Shown: piece by piece, positions 32,815 through 41,836 of the stretch
Position numbering within the stretch: the first letter of the stretch is position 1
How the letters are laid out: each line of letters opens with the position of its first letter
NCBI RefSeq assembly: GCF_013376455.1
Contig: NZ_CP045504.1
Location: 3,493,001-3,557,000 of the forward strand
Source of the DNA: Desulfolutivibrio sulfodismutans DSM 3696
GTDB taxonomy: Bacteria > Desulfobacterota > Desulfovibrionia > Desulfovibrionales > Desulfovibrionaceae
DNA: 64,000 nucleotides
Direction of reading: 5' to 3'
Made by a program: the position numbers and the translations under genes
The notes under the pieces: generated by a model
The model's database searches: none
What the model was told of the DNA's origin: nothing
Seen by the model: only the letters and a program-made list of their open reading frames with translations

Positions 32815-34119
32815 ATGTCGATCGACCTCTCCCAACTCACCCTCATGCGCGCCCGCCAGGATCTGGACGGGGCCATGGCCGGTCTGGGAACCTCCTCGGC
32901 AAGCGATCCTTTGAAGTTTCGGACCATGCTGGCCAGCCGCCTGGGCATTGACGGCCAGGTGCTTGGGGCCGGGGAGGCCTTTGCCGGAAAGGCCTTGATG
33001 CAGGATTTGTCCGGGCTCGGCCTGGGGGAGGGCGCGTCCACCGATGATGCGGTGCTTGGACTGTCAGGGCTTGGCGCGGGGCTTTCCGGTCTGGGCGGCG
33101 ACGAATCCTTCGGGGATGGCCTGGGCGGGATGAACATGCTCAAATACAATGCCCTGCACACCCTGGCAAAGATTGCCGACACCACCCCAACTTCGGTCCA
33201 GGCTGCGGCCCAGTCCGCAGCCCTGTCCGGGACGGATGCCGCCGGTTCGAATGAAGTGCGCCGCAGCGTGGTCAAAAACGCCGTGCGCATGGTGGTGAAT
33301 TCCGGGGCCAGACATCCGGACGATCTCGGGCATCTGACCCGGGCCGCCAAGGGCGAGAACGCCGGATTCACCCAGAGCGAGGAAGAGCTGTTCATGGCCG
33401 CGGCCAAGGCCGAAAACAGCCTTGAGCAGCGGATGCAGGCGGAATCCAAGGTGCAAGGCGCGGCGACAGGGCCGGTGTTGGCCTCCAGCCTGGAACGATC
33501 CGCTGGTTCCCTCAGTTCCCGCTACGAATCCGGCGGGGCCATCGATTGCATCGGCTATGACAAAAAGGGCGGCACCTCCTACGGCCAGTACCAGATCGCC
33601 TCCAAGACCGGGACCATGGAGAATTTCATCAAGTTCCTGGATGACAAGGCCCCGGACATCGCCACCCGGCTCAAGAACGCCGGGCCCTCCGACACCGGCG
33701 GCAAGACCGGCAGCATGCCCGAGGAGTGGAAGGAAATCGCCTCCGAGGATCCCAAGCGGTTCGAGGCCCTGCAGCACGAATTCATCCGGGTCAACAACTA
33801 TTCCCCGGCGGCCAAGAGCATCGTCCTGACCTCCGGGGTGGATGTGAACAGCCGGTCCCATGCCCTGCGCGAGGTGTTGTGGAGCACGGCCGTGCAACAT
33901 GGGCCAAACGGGGCGGAACGCATTTTCAGCAAGGCCATCGAAACGGCCCAGACCACCAAGACCGGTCAGGATTTTGACAAGGCGGTCATCGAGGAAGTCT
34001 ATTCCATCCGGCAGCGGCAGTTCGGCAGCCATGGCAGACGCATCCGCGAGGCGGTCACGGCCCGCTTCCAGGACGAGAAGAGTTCCGCCATCGCCATGCT
34101 GGACCAGACCGCCGCCTAA
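32815..34119 (+). CDS. Protein with C-terminal lysozyme-like (VgrG-associated/chitosanase-like) domain
   Basis: This 434-residue protein has no signal peptide. Residues 1-215 are Gly/Ser/Ala/Leu-rich and not recognised. From about 220 it has a muramidase-like segment: SSRYESGGAIDCIGYDKKGGTSYGQYQIAS (ESGG with a likely catalytic Glu), then EEWKEIASEDPKRFEALQHEFI and ALREVLWSTAVQHGPNGAERIF. This resembles domains in VgrG-related and phage-tail cell-wall hydrolases. How it leaves the cell is unclear. The ATG at 32815 follows CAGGACCG, a modest site; the 46-codon extension upstream overlaps the divergent gene. Confidence 0.7.
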   Translation: MSIDLSQLTLMRARQDLDGAMAGLGTSSASDPLKFRTMLASRLGIDGQVLGAGEAFAGKALMQDLSGLGLGEGASTDDAVLGLSGLGAGLSGLGGDESFGDGLGGMNMLKYNALHTLAKIADTTPTSVQAAAQSAALSGTDAAGSNEVRRSVVKNAVRMVVNSGARHPDDLGHLTRAAKGENAGFTQSEEELFMAAAKAENSLEQRMQAESKVQGAATGPVLASSLERSAGSLSSRYESGGAIDCIGYDKKGGTSYGQYQIASKTGTMENFIKFLDDKAPDIATRLKNAGPSDTGGKTGSMPEEWKEIASEDPKRFEALQHEFIRVNNYSPAAKSIVLTSGVDVNSRSHALREVLWSTAVQHGPNGAERIFSKAIETAQTTKTGQDFDKAVIEEVYSIRQRQFGSHGRRIREAVTARFQDEKSSAIAMLDQTAA

Positions 34120-34296
34120 TCCACCTCCTTTGTAATCCGTTGTTGTCACGGTTCACGCCACGGCCCGAAGTCTCACACAAACATCAAAAGCCGCACCAGC
34201 CAAGCCTTGCCGGGAGGCGGCCATCTGTTGCATGGGCCGTTTGCCTGACGGGACGATTTGTATTACCACACGTCAAATATCCCTCAGGACGTGCGC

Positions 34297-35643
34297 ATGA
34301 CCGTAATTCCCTCCTCCTGCGCCAATGCGGCCGACGACCTTCTGCGACTGACGCGGCGCTTGGAGAAGCTCAAGCAGTGTTTCGCCCTGTGCGGCATCAT
34401 TAATTCCACCCTGGATCTCCCCGAGGTGCTGGAGCGGATCATGAGCACCTCGCGCCGTGCCGTGGGGGCCGAGACGTGCAGCCTGCTTTTGGTGGACGAG
34501 TCCCCTGGCCCTGGCCGGGGCGAACTGGTGTTCCGGGTGGCCCAGGGCCCCATGAGCGATTTTTTGCGCCAGGGATTTCGACTGAGGCGCGGTGAGGGCT
34601 TGGCGGGCTGGGCCTGCGAGCATGGGAAGCCGCTGCTTATCGCCGACGCCTATGCCGACGCGCGCTTCAACCCAGAGGTGGACCGCCGTACGGGCTATCG
34701 CACAAAAACCATCCTCACCGTGCCCCTGGCGGTGCGGGGCCGGGTCATCGGCGTCTCCCAGCTCATCAACAAGGAGGATGGGACGCCGTTTGACGCCACG
34801 GACCTGGAGACCTTCAGCCTGATCTGCGACCAGGCCGCCGTGGCCATCGACAACGCCCGGCTGCACGCCGAGATGCTCCAAAAACAGCGCATGGATTTCG
34901 ACATGGAGCTGGCGGCCAACGTGCAGCAGGGATTCATTCCCAGGCGGCCCCCCGAGTTCCATGTTCTGGATGTGGCCGGGGTGAACCATTGCTGCGACGA
35001 GACCGGCGGCGACTATTACGACTTCATTGTCCGCAGGGATGCGACAGGCGCGTCCACTCACCTGGTGGTGATGGTGGGCGACGTCAGCGGCCACGGCATT
35101 CCGGCGGCGCTTCTTATGGCCAGCGCCCGGGCCTTTCTGCGGGCCCGGCTCATGGCCCCGGGCGGCATCGAGGAGGCCCTGCGCGACGTCAATCGCCTGC
35201 TGTCCGAGGATCTGGGCATGACCGGACGGTTCATGACCCTTTTTGCCCTGGAGATCGATGTGACCTCCCGGGACATCCGCTGGTCCCGGGCCGGCCATGA
35301 CCCGGCCCTGATCTACGACCCGGCCGCAGACGCCTTCCAGGAACTTGGGGGCAAGGGCATCCCCCTGGGGATCGACCCGGGGTGGGTTTTTTGCAGCGAC
35401 CAGATGCAGGCCCTGGCTGCGGGCAGCGTGGTGGTGCTGGGTACGGACGGCATCTGGGAGACCCGTGATCCTGCCGGAGAAATGTATGGCAAAGATCGGC
35501 TCAAAAACGTGGTGCGGACCTGTTGCGCCAGAACGGCCCCGGAAATCGCCGATGCCGTTATGGCCGACCTGGCCGCCTACCGGTGCGGCCTGACCCGCCG
35601 CGACGATGAAACCGTTGTGGTCATCAAGATCAAGGAAACCTAG
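34297..35643 (+). CDS. GAF-domain PP2C-type serine phosphatase (RsbU-like)
   Basis: This 448-residue soluble protein has an N-terminal helix, a GAF domain (about residues 35-190, EGLAGWACEHGKPLLIADAYAD, ILTVPLAVRGRVIGVSQL) and a C-terminal PP2C/SpoIIE phosphatase domain (about 215-448) with metal residues in DETGGDYYDF, VGDVSGHGIPAALLMA, VLGTDGIWE and RRDDETVVVI. It probably dephosphorylates an anti-sigma-factor antagonist (STAS) in partner switching, with GAF as sensor. The ATG at 34297 is tentative; a TTG at 34258 would add 13 residues. The next gene follows after nine bases. Confidence 0.88.
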   Translation: MTVIPSSCANAADDLLRLTRRLEKLKQCFALCGIINSTLDLPEVLERIMSTSRRAVGAETCSLLLVDESPGPGRGELVFRVAQGPMSDFLRQGFRLRRGEGLAGWACEHGKPLLIADAYADARFNPEVDRRTGYRTKTILTVPLAVRGRVIGVSQLINKEDGTPFDATDLETFSLICDQAAVAIDNARLHAEMLQKQRMDFDMELAANVQQGFIPRRPPEFHVLDVAGVNHCCDETGGDYYDFIVRRDATGASTHLVVMVGDVSGHGIPAALLMASARAFLRARLMAPGGIEEALRDVNRLLSEDLGMTGRFMTLFALEIDVTSRDIRWSRAGHDPALIYDPAADAFQELGGKGIPLGIDPGWVFCSDQMQALAAGSVVVLGTDGIWETRDPAGEMYGKDRLKNVVRTCCARTAPEIADAVMADLAAYRCGLTRRDDETVVVIKIKET

Positions 35644-35652
35644 GAGTGCGAC

Positions 35653-36765
35653 ATGACCAAAATCATGATCCCCGTTGCCATGTTCCTGGCTCTGCTGACG
35701 ATGGGATGCGGCAAGGACGACAGTAAATCCTTCGGCCGGGCGGATCTGAACAAGGATGGCAAGGTCATTTTCGAGGAGGGCGTCATCGCCTATCCGGACC
35801 TGACCGTTGAGGAATTTCGTCTGTACGACAAAGACGGCGGAGGGGCGTTAAGCGGCGAGGAATATGCGGTTTTTACGGCCGCCCGCAAGTCGGGTACGCC
35901 GCCGCCCGCCAAGCCCCAGCCCGTCGCCGAACAGGCTGCCGCGCCAGTCGCCCCCCCCCAGCCGGACCCGGCCGCCACGGCCCAGTCCGGCTCGCCACAG
36001 GTTCCCTCGGCGGCCGCGCTGGCCCCGCTGCCCACAGATGCGCCGGGCGCGCCGGGCGCGCTACAGGGTCAGATCCCGGCAAACACCGTCACCGCGCCCT
36101 CCGTCCCGGACGCAACAGCGGCGAACGCCTCCCCGCCGACGCAAAGCATCGAGGTGGCCTCCACCGCCATCTCCCCCGAACCCGAAAAAAAGCCCGCCGG
36201 GCCGTCGACGATTTCCTACACCGTGCAGCGCGGCGACTCCCTGAACAAGATCGCCCGCAAGTTCAAAGTCAGCGTCAAAGACATCATGACCAAGAACAAG
36301 ATCGACAACCCGGACAAGGTGGCGGCAGGACAGGTCCTGGACATCCCGCTGCACGAGGGCGCCGCCCAGCCCGGCGCCGCCAATGGCCCAACGCCGGACA
36401 TGACGGCCTTCGTGGAGGGGTTTTTCGCCAAAAGCAGCGCCGCCGCACCGGACGAACTCCTTGCCCTCTACGCCGACGAGGTGGATTTTTATAAAAAGGG
36501 CGTGGTCAAAAAGGACTTCGTGCTCGAAGACAAGGTCCGCTATTTCGAACGCTGGCCCGCGCGGGCCTACACCCTGTCCGGGACGCCCAAGGTCACGCCC
36601 GTGCCGGGAACCAAGCGCACGCGTATCGACGCCCCGGTGCGCTACCAGGTCAAAAACGGCGACAAATCGGCCTCGGGCGAGGCCCTGTTCGTCTTCGAGG
36701 TGGTCACGGACGGCGCATCCCCGCGCATCGTCTTTGAGGACAGCAGCGTGACCGCGCGGCCCTGA
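35653..36765 (+). CDS. Lipoprotein with EF-hand-like loops and a LysM domain
   Basis: This 370-residue protein has a lipoprotein signal (lipobox near LLTMGC, Cys19). Two Ca-binding-like EF loops follow (DLNKDGKVIFEE and DKDGGGALSGEE). A long Pro/Ala linker leads to one LysM domain (about residues 189-235, YTVQRGDSLNKIARKFKV), which binds peptidoglycan. The C-terminal 110 residues look like an NTF2-like fold. AGGAG precedes the ATG. It sits in tandem with the PP2C phosphatase and the next unknown gene. An envelope role is likely. Confidence 0.78.
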   Translation: MTKIMIPVAMFLALLTMGCGKDDSKSFGRADLNKDGKVIFEEGVIAYPDLTVEEFRLYDKDGGGALSGEEYAVFTAARKSGTPPPAKPQPVAEQAAAPVAPPQPDPAATAQSGSPQVPSAAALAPLPTDAPGAPGALQGQIPANTVTAPSVPDATAANASPPTQSIEVASTAISPEPEKKPAGPSTISYTVQRGDSLNKIARKFKVSVKDIMTKNKIDNPDKVAAGQVLDIPLHEGAAQPGAANGPTPDMTAFVEGFFAKSSAAAPDELLALYADEVDFYKKGVVKKDFVLEDKVRYFERWPARAYTLSGTPKVTPVPGTKRTRIDAPVRYQVKNGDKSASGEALFVFEVVTDGASPRIVFEDSSVTARP

Positions 36766-36789
36766 TCCTTACGCTTTTCCTCGTTGTGA

Positions 36790-36822
36790 GCGCCGTCCGT
36801 GTCTGCGGGCGGCGCTTTTTTT
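36790..36822 (+). terminator. Terminator after the LysM lipoprotein gene
   Basis: GCGCCGTCCG (36790-36799) and CGGGCGGCGC (36806-36815) pair over ten positions with one mismatch, followed by seven T. Confidence 0.85.
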
Positions 36823-36878
36823 GCATAAAATGTTCGTGCCTTCCCGAGAGGCAAAATCCACCCACTGCGAGGCAGGAC

Positions 36879-37508
36879 ATGGAAATCACCGGAACCTACA
36901 ACGACATCACCCGGCTCATGACCCTTATCGGTTCCACTTCCGACGAATCCTCGGAGACCGAAACCTCCAGCAAAACCAAAAGTTCGCACGACACCACCGC
37001 CAGCTCCTCAAGCACGGATTCGAAGACGGCCAGCCAGGATCTGGTTTCCCTGACCGGGAACGGCTACGGCATCACCGGGCTCTTGGGATCCGTCATCCCC
37101 AACCAGAGCGTGCTCACCTCCCTGGAGGAAAAAACCACCCTTTTGCAGGAACACTTCCTGGGGGCCCTGAACACGAAGCTTGAGGAGGCCGGGATCGATA
37201 CCGATACCCCCATCACCCTCAAGCGCAACGCCGATGGAAGCATCGAGGTGGCGGGCGACCATCCGGACAAGGAGGCCATCGAGGCCCTTTTCGCCGAAGA
37301 GCCGGTCCTGGGCGAGGCCTTCAACGCCATCGCCGACCAGTCCGAACTGGCCCGCAAGATCAAGGCCGAACGCAATGTCACCTTCTCCAGGTCCGGGGGA
37401 ATGGCGGCCTACGTCAATGCCTCCCTGACCTCGTCGTCCTCGGACACGGATAGCTTTTTCGCGAGCATGCTGGGGGACAGCCTGTCCACCTGGTTCGATT
37501 CCGAATAA
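36879..37508 (+). CDS. Hypothetical Ser/Thr-rich protein
   Basis: This 209-residue protein is not recognised. The first 55 residues are Ser/Thr/Glu-rich and look disordered (SSKTKSSHDTTASSSSTDSK). Residues 75-180 are helical and acidic with LKRNADGSIEVAGDHPDKEAIEALF, and the end is again Ser-rich. There is no signal peptide. The start at 36879 follows GAGGCAGG; a longer frame from 36786 includes the preceding terminator and is not likely. The composition recalls flagellar or secreted accessory proteins of the family, but I would not name a function. Confidence 0.65.
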   Translation: MEITGTYNDITRLMTLIGSTSDESSETETSSKTKSSHDTTASSSSTDSKTASQDLVSLTGNGYGITGLLGSVIPNQSVLTSLEEKTTLLQEHFLGALNTKLEEAGIDTDTPITLKRNADGSIEVAGDHPDKEAIEALFAEEPVLGEAFNAIADQSELARKIKAERNVTFSRSGGMAAYVNASLTSSSSDTDSFFASMLGDSLSTWFDSE

Positions 37509-37580
37509 TCCGGGATCGGCGCCGCGCGCTTCCTGAACAAGCTCCATCCGGTCTGAGGCGGGCGGGCGGCGGGAAGCTCC

Positions 37581-38957
37581 TTATCCGGATGCGCCCGGCA
37601 GAGCGGGGAGATGGGCCGCGATGTAGGCATCCACGTCAAATTTCCGGCGGCAACCGCGCTCGTTCATGTACCGCACCTGGCCGTAGACCGGACGCTCGGT
37701 CCAGGGCCGGTCATGCAACCCTCCCACGGACCACAGCACCCCCACGTAGCCGTTGGGGTCGCGGCCATCAAGGGCGAACCGGTCGTTGAGCCACACCGCC
37801 GTGTCCAGAGCCTCCTGAGGCGTGGACGACCATTCCAGTATCTTTTTGGCCCAATACATGCGCATGTAGCCATGCATCCGGCCCGTCTCCCGCAACTGGG
37901 CCTGGGCCGCGTTCCACAAATCCGAATGCGTCAGACCCCGCGCGAAGTCCTCCCGGCTGTACACAAATTCCCGCCGATCCGAAGCATGAGCCGTAAGCGT
38001 CCTCTTCCCCCAGTCCGGCAGGCCCTCGAAACGATCATAATCCGGACAATGCAGGCAGAAATTGTCCGACAACTCCCGCCGAACCACGCATTCCTCCACA
38101 AAGGCGTCCACGTTCTCCTGGCCCGCCTCGCGGCCTGCGGCCACAACCGAGAGCACCGCCCGCTGGGGCGCAAGCTGCCCGAAATGAAAATACGGCGACA
38201 GCCCGGACACCATCCCCGTATTGGGATCGTTTCGGCCCTGGGCATAGCCCGGCAGCCGCTTCTCGACAAAATCCCGTAGCGCCGCCCCCGCCGCCCGTTC
38301 CCCGGGCAGGATGTCCGCCACCGGCGGCACGCCGCCATCCGCGCCAAGCCCGGCCAGCACCGCCGCTACGTCAAGCTCCCCCCCAAGCCCCCGCTCGCCG
38401 TAAGGATGCTCCGGCAGCTCGGGGAAATCCTCGAGATATTCCGGCAAAAGCCTCCCGATCTTCGGCCGAAGCGTCCGCGCCCCGTATTCCCGCTTGCCCG
38501 ACGCCACCCGGCAGGGAACCACATTGTGGGCGTCCGTCTCGTAAACGTCCGCGTCCACCGCCGCCGTTACCGCCCGCTTCCAGCCTCCCTTCACCCGCAT
38601 CGGATCGAAATCCGTCACCACCGCCCCCGCCGCAACCCCCCGGCAATAGGCCGCCACCCCCTCCCCCGGGTCGCCCCGCAAAAGCTCGAAACGTATGCCG
38701 CGCGCCGCGCATCCGGCCGCCACCTCGCGCAGCCCCGCCAACATGAAGGCGTACTGCCGCAGGCCCGCGCCCAGGAACCCGTCCGCTAGACAAAACACCA
38801 CATGCAACGGCCGACGGTGCGACACCGACAGGGCAAAGGCGTGCAGCAGAGCCCAGTTGTCGCCAACCCGCTGGTCGCGGCTCATCCAATAGACCACCGG
38901 ACCCCGGCCGCCAGGACCGGAACGCCACAGATGCGTGCGGAGGGGATTGATGTCCAT
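37581..38957 (-). CDS. phr: Deoxyribodipyrimidine photolyase, class II
   Basis: Photolyases split UV-made cyclobutane pyrimidine dimers in DNA using blue light, FADH- and an antenna chromophore. The 458-residue protein has the class II features: VVYWMSRDQRVGDNWAL at the N-terminus, LSPYFHFGQLAPQRAV, and the C-terminal GRMHGYMRMYWAKKILEW and LDGRDPNGYVGVLWSVGGLHDR. The ATG at 38957 is the natural start. A longer frame beyond it runs through the palindromic region and is not coding. The gene is single. Confidence 0.95.
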   Translation of the reverse strand: MDINPLRTHLWRSGPGGRGPVVYWMSRDQRVGDNWALLHAFALSVSHRRPLHVVFCLADGFLGAGLRQYAFMLAGLREVAAGCAARGIRFELLRGDPGEGVAAYCRGVAAGAVVTDFDPMRVKGGWKRAVTAAVDADVYETDAHNVVPCRVASGKREYGARTLRPKIGRLLPEYLEDFPELPEHPYGERGLGGELDVAAVLAGLGADGGVPPVADILPGERAAGAALRDFVEKRLPGYAQGRNDPNTGMVSGLSPYFHFGQLAPQRAVLSVVAAGREAGQENVDAFVEECVVRRELSDNFCLHCPDYDRFEGLPDWGKRTLTAHASDRREFVYSREDFARGLTHSDLWNAAQAQLRETGRMHGYMRMYWAKKILEWSSTPQEALDTAVWLNDRFALDGRDPNGYVGVLWSVGGLHDRPWTERPVYGQVRYMNERGCRRKFDVDAYIAAHLPALPGASG

Positions 38958-39007
38958 GGGACAGGTGTAGTGCGGAAGTACGGCGGCGGCAAGCGGAGGG
39001 AAGATGT

Positions 39008-39169
39008 TGGGGAGGAGGCGCTGCCTCCTCCCCAAACCCCTCCACCGCCAGGGGGCCAGCGCCCCCTGGACCTCGCATCGGCTTCGCGTCGTGCGGCGGA
39101 TAAAATGTGGCGCGGGATGTTGCCCGGAGCATTGCTCCGGGCAACATCCCGCGCCACTGGACGCGAAGC
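39008..39169. repeat. Large nested palindromes beside the insertion sequence
   Basis: Three hairpins stand in a row. First is TTGGGGAGGAGGCG/CTGCCTCCTCCCCAA (39008-39035). Second is CCAGGGGGC/GCCCCCTGG (39048-39069). The third is a 25-bp perfect inverted repeat with a one-base centre (39107-39157), itself flanked by GCTTCGCGTC (39081) and GACGCGAAGC (39160). The 287-base gap has no gene. Confidence 0.85.
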
Positions 39170-39196
39170 GCGCCCGGGGGGTCCGGGGGGATGTGC

Positions 39197-40486
39197 AACC
39201 GGGAACATCGCTGACACTTTGGACCGGGTACATCCCTGACACTTTTACCCGATCAAGCGCCTCACCGGGACCACATGTTTCGGCTCTTCGGAGATCAATC
39301 CCCCGATGAGAATATCCCCGGCGTACACCAGCCATCTACCGTCATAATTCTGGATCAGCCCGATTCGATTTCTCCCGTAGGCCTCCCCGATAAATACCTG
39401 GCCGCCTTTCCAGTTGAACATCCCATCGCTACGAACAAAGCGACTTTCGAAGTATGGCGGATAGCTGAACTGTGGAGCCTCACGGGGAAAAGAACGCAAA
39501 GACCGACGATATATCGAACTTGGCGTCTTCTGCCCTAACGCCTCATGTGGGCGCTCATAATTGAACCGGTGCCGCCAACTATCAAACTTCTTTTGCTGTT
39601 CTGAAAGACTATCCTGTGGCGGCATTGTTGACTCAAGCTTCAACGTTTTATGCATTCGCTCGTGGCTACCGTTTTGCTCCGGCTTCCCTGGCTCTATGAA
39701 ATCAACGATGATGCCTAATTGAATCCACCAAACACTAAGTTGTGTAAATCCACCTATCCCGCTGGAGCCGAAAGGCGTCCCGTTGTCCACTCGGATTGCC
39801 TGAGGCAACCCATAGTCACAAAATACGTTTTCCATGGCCGATTTTGTATTTTCGAGTGTCTGGCGAGCATATCCCTTGCATGCCAGAACATACCTACTGT
39901 GCATGTCTGTTATCGTTAGTGGATAGCATATACTCCTGTCGCCAAGTCGGAACCATCCTTTATAATCAATAGCCCAGACGTCATTCGTATCTTGAGGAGA
40001 CAACAAATCATACCGTCGCAAACGTCCAGCAGACTTGCGCCGAATTTTTCTCGATTCTGATATAAACCCATGACGCTTTAATATTGCGCCAATTGTGCTT
40101 GGTGCTGGAGGATCACAAATTCCGTATTTATCAAATAGAAGTTGTGATAGCTTTTTCGGGCCCCAATACGGATACGTCTCACGAAGCAATAATATTTTCT
40201 CAATGATCGCATCAGACGTTTTGTGGGGGCAGTTTCTCGGGGCACGGCTAAACTCCTCGACGCTGCCTCGATCTTGAAAACGCCGGACCCATTTATACCC
40301 CGTCTCACGGCTGATCCCGAACCGCTGGCAGATTTCAGAAAACGGTTCGCTTCTGCGCGCTGCCTCAACGATGAACCGAGCTCGTTCTTCCATGGTCTCG
40401 ACCTTTTTCCAGGGCATCGGAGCTTCCTCCTCTGCCAAAGGTGTCAACCATGTACCCGGTCTATTCTGTCAACCATGTACCCGGTT
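39197..40486 (-). mobile_element. IS481-type insertion sequence with doubled ends
   Basis: The element is about 1.29 kb and carries one transposase gene. The left end has two copies of ACCGGGwACATCsCTGACACTTT (39198 and 39223). The right end has two inverted copies of TGTCAACCATGTACCCGGT (40442 and 40467). Inner left and right copies are imperfect inverted repeats of each other. I could not find a clear target duplication. The exact outer border is therefore uncertain by about 25 bases on each side. Confidence 0.75.
39245..40417 (-). CDS. IS481-family transposase
   Basis: This 390-residue DDE enzyme moves the insertion sequence. It starts with a helix-turn-helix (about residues 10-60, FSEICQRFGISRETGYKWVRRF) and has the rve-type core: WAIDYKGWFRLGD (first Asp), AIRVDNGTPFGSSG (second Asp) and FIEPGKPEQNGSHERMHK (Glu). 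The C-terminal beta part follows the core. The ATG at 40417 has GAGGAGG upstream. The frame is intact, so the copy may still be active. Confidence 0.92.
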   Translation of the reverse strand: MPWKKVETMEERARFIVEAARRSEPFSEICQRFGISRETGYKWVRRFQDRGSVEEFSRAPRNCPHKTSDAIIEKILLLRETYPYWGPKKLSQLLFDKYGICDPPAPSTIGAILKRHGFISESRKIRRKSAGRLRRYDLLSPQDTNDVWAIDYKGWFRLGDRSICYPLTITDMHSRYVLACKGYARQTLENTKSAMENVFCDYGLPQAIRVDNGTPFGSSGIGGFTQLSVWWIQLGIIVDFIEPGKPEQNGSHERMHKTLKLESTMPPQDSLSEQQKKFDSWRHRFNYERPHEALGQKTPSSIYRRSLRSFPREAPQFSYPPYFESRFVRSDGMFNWKGGQVFIGEAYGRNRIGLIQNYDGRWLVYAGDILIGGLISEEPKHVVPVRRLIG

Positions 40487-40552
40487 CGTACCGGAATGAT
40501 TCCCCCCGGGCGGGGTACGGGGCGGCAGCCCCGATTCTCTTCTCTTTCTTTC

Positions 40553-41836
40553 TTACGCCTGGGCCTCGCGGCGCGCTGCCGGGCGGTAGGCAGGTTTCTG
40601 ACCGGCCGGGCGGCTGTGGCCGCGTCCGTTGCCGTATCCGCCGCCGGGGCGGCGGTTGCGGTTGTAGGTTTCGCGCGACTCGGAGGGCTGGGCGCGGTAT
40701 TCCTGCGGCGTGGGCGCGAAGCCTTCGAGTTCGCGGCGGGGCAGGGGTTTGCCCATGGCGTGTTCGATGGCCCGGACCATGGACATGTCTTCGCGGGTGA
40801 TCAGGGTATGGGCCTGGCCCTGGCATTCGGCGCGGCCGGTGCGGCCGATGCGGTGGGTGTAGGCGTCGGGGGTGTCGGGGATGTCGAAGTTGATGACGTG
40901 TCCGACCTTGGAGACGTCGATGCCCCGGGCGGCGATGTCCGTGGCCACCAGGACGCGGTAGGTTCCGGCCTTGAAGCCGTCGAGGGCGGCCTGGCGTTGG
41001 CGCTGGGACAGGTTGCCTTGGATGCAGGCGGCGCGGCAGCCGGACTTGCACAGCAGTTCGGCCAGTCCCTTGGCCTTGTGCTTGGTGCGGGTGAAGACGA
41101 TGACCGACTCGGACTTGGCCTGGGTCAAAAGCTCCATGAGCAGCGGGGTTTTGCGGCTCGGGGTGACCGGGTAGACGGCGTGCTCCACGGTTGCGGCCGG
41201 GGCCTGGTTGCCGATGCGCACGGTGACCGGCTCGGTCAGGATGTCGTCGGCCAGGGCGCGGATGCTGCCGGGCATGGTGGCGGAGAAGAGCAGGGTCTGG
41301 CGTTTGGCCGGGAGTTTTTCCAGGATGGCGCGGATGTCGGGGAGAAAGCCCATGTCGAACATGTGGTCGGCCTCGTCCAGGACAAGGGTGTCCAGGGCGG
41401 AGAAATCCACGTGGCCCTGGCGCATGTGGTCGAGGAGGCGTCCGGGGCAGGCCACGACGATATCCACGCCACGGCGCAGGCCCTGGATCTGGGGGCTCAT
41501 GCCCACGCCGCCGTAGACCGTGAGGCTTTTGACGCCCACGCGGTGGCCCAGTTCACGCACGGCGTCGTGGATCTGCTCGGCCAGTTCGCGGGTGGGGGCG
41601 ACGATGAGGGCCTTGATGGCGCGGCGCTTGGGGGGCTGGCGGCGGGCCAGGCGGTTTAAGATGGGCAAAAGGAACGCGGCGGTCTTGCCGGTTCCGGTCT
41701 GGGCCAGGCCCATGACGTCGCGGCCTTCCATGACCGGCGGGATGGCCTCGGTCTGGATGGGGGTGGGGGCGGTGTAGCCCAGGGATTCGATGTTGGACAA
41801 AAGCAGGGGATGCAGTTCGAAAGAGGCAAAGCTCAA
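40553..41836 (-). CDS. DEAD-box RNA helicase (RhlE type)
   Basis: This 427-residue ATP-dependent RNA helicase has the standard motifs: F-Q region TPIQTEAIP, motif I AQTGTGKTAAF, Ia APTRELAEQI, DEAD within VLDEADHMFDMGF, SATMP, ARGIDV and HRIGRTGRAE. The C-terminus is Arg/Gly-rich (YNRNRRPGGGYGNGRGHSRP), an RNA-binding tail. The start is a TTG at 41836 giving MSFASFELHP, typical of RhlE, with AAAGGA eight bases before it. It is transcribed away from a 420-base upstream gap and may have a long regulated 5' leader. Confidence 0.92.
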   Translation of the reverse strand: MSFASFELHPLLLSNIESLGYTAPTPIQTEAIPPVMEGRDVMGLAQTGTGKTAAFLLPILNRLARRQPPKRRAIKALIVAPTRELAEQIHDAVRELGHRVGVKSLTVYGGVGMSPQIQGLRRGVDIVVACPGRLLDHMRQGHVDFSALDTLVLDEADHMFDMGFLPDIRAILEKLPAKRQTLLFSATMPGSIRALADDILTEPVTVRIGNQAPAATVEHAVYPVTPSRKTPLLMELLTQAKSESVIVFTRTKHKAKGLAELLCKSGCRAACIQGNLSQRQRQAALDGFKAGTYRVLVATDIAARGIDVSKVGHVINFDIPDTPDAYTHRIGRTGRAECQGQAHTLITREDMSMVRAIEHAMGKPLPRRELEGFAPTPQEYRAQPSESRETYNRNRRPGGGYGNGRGHSRPAGQKPAYRPAARREAQA

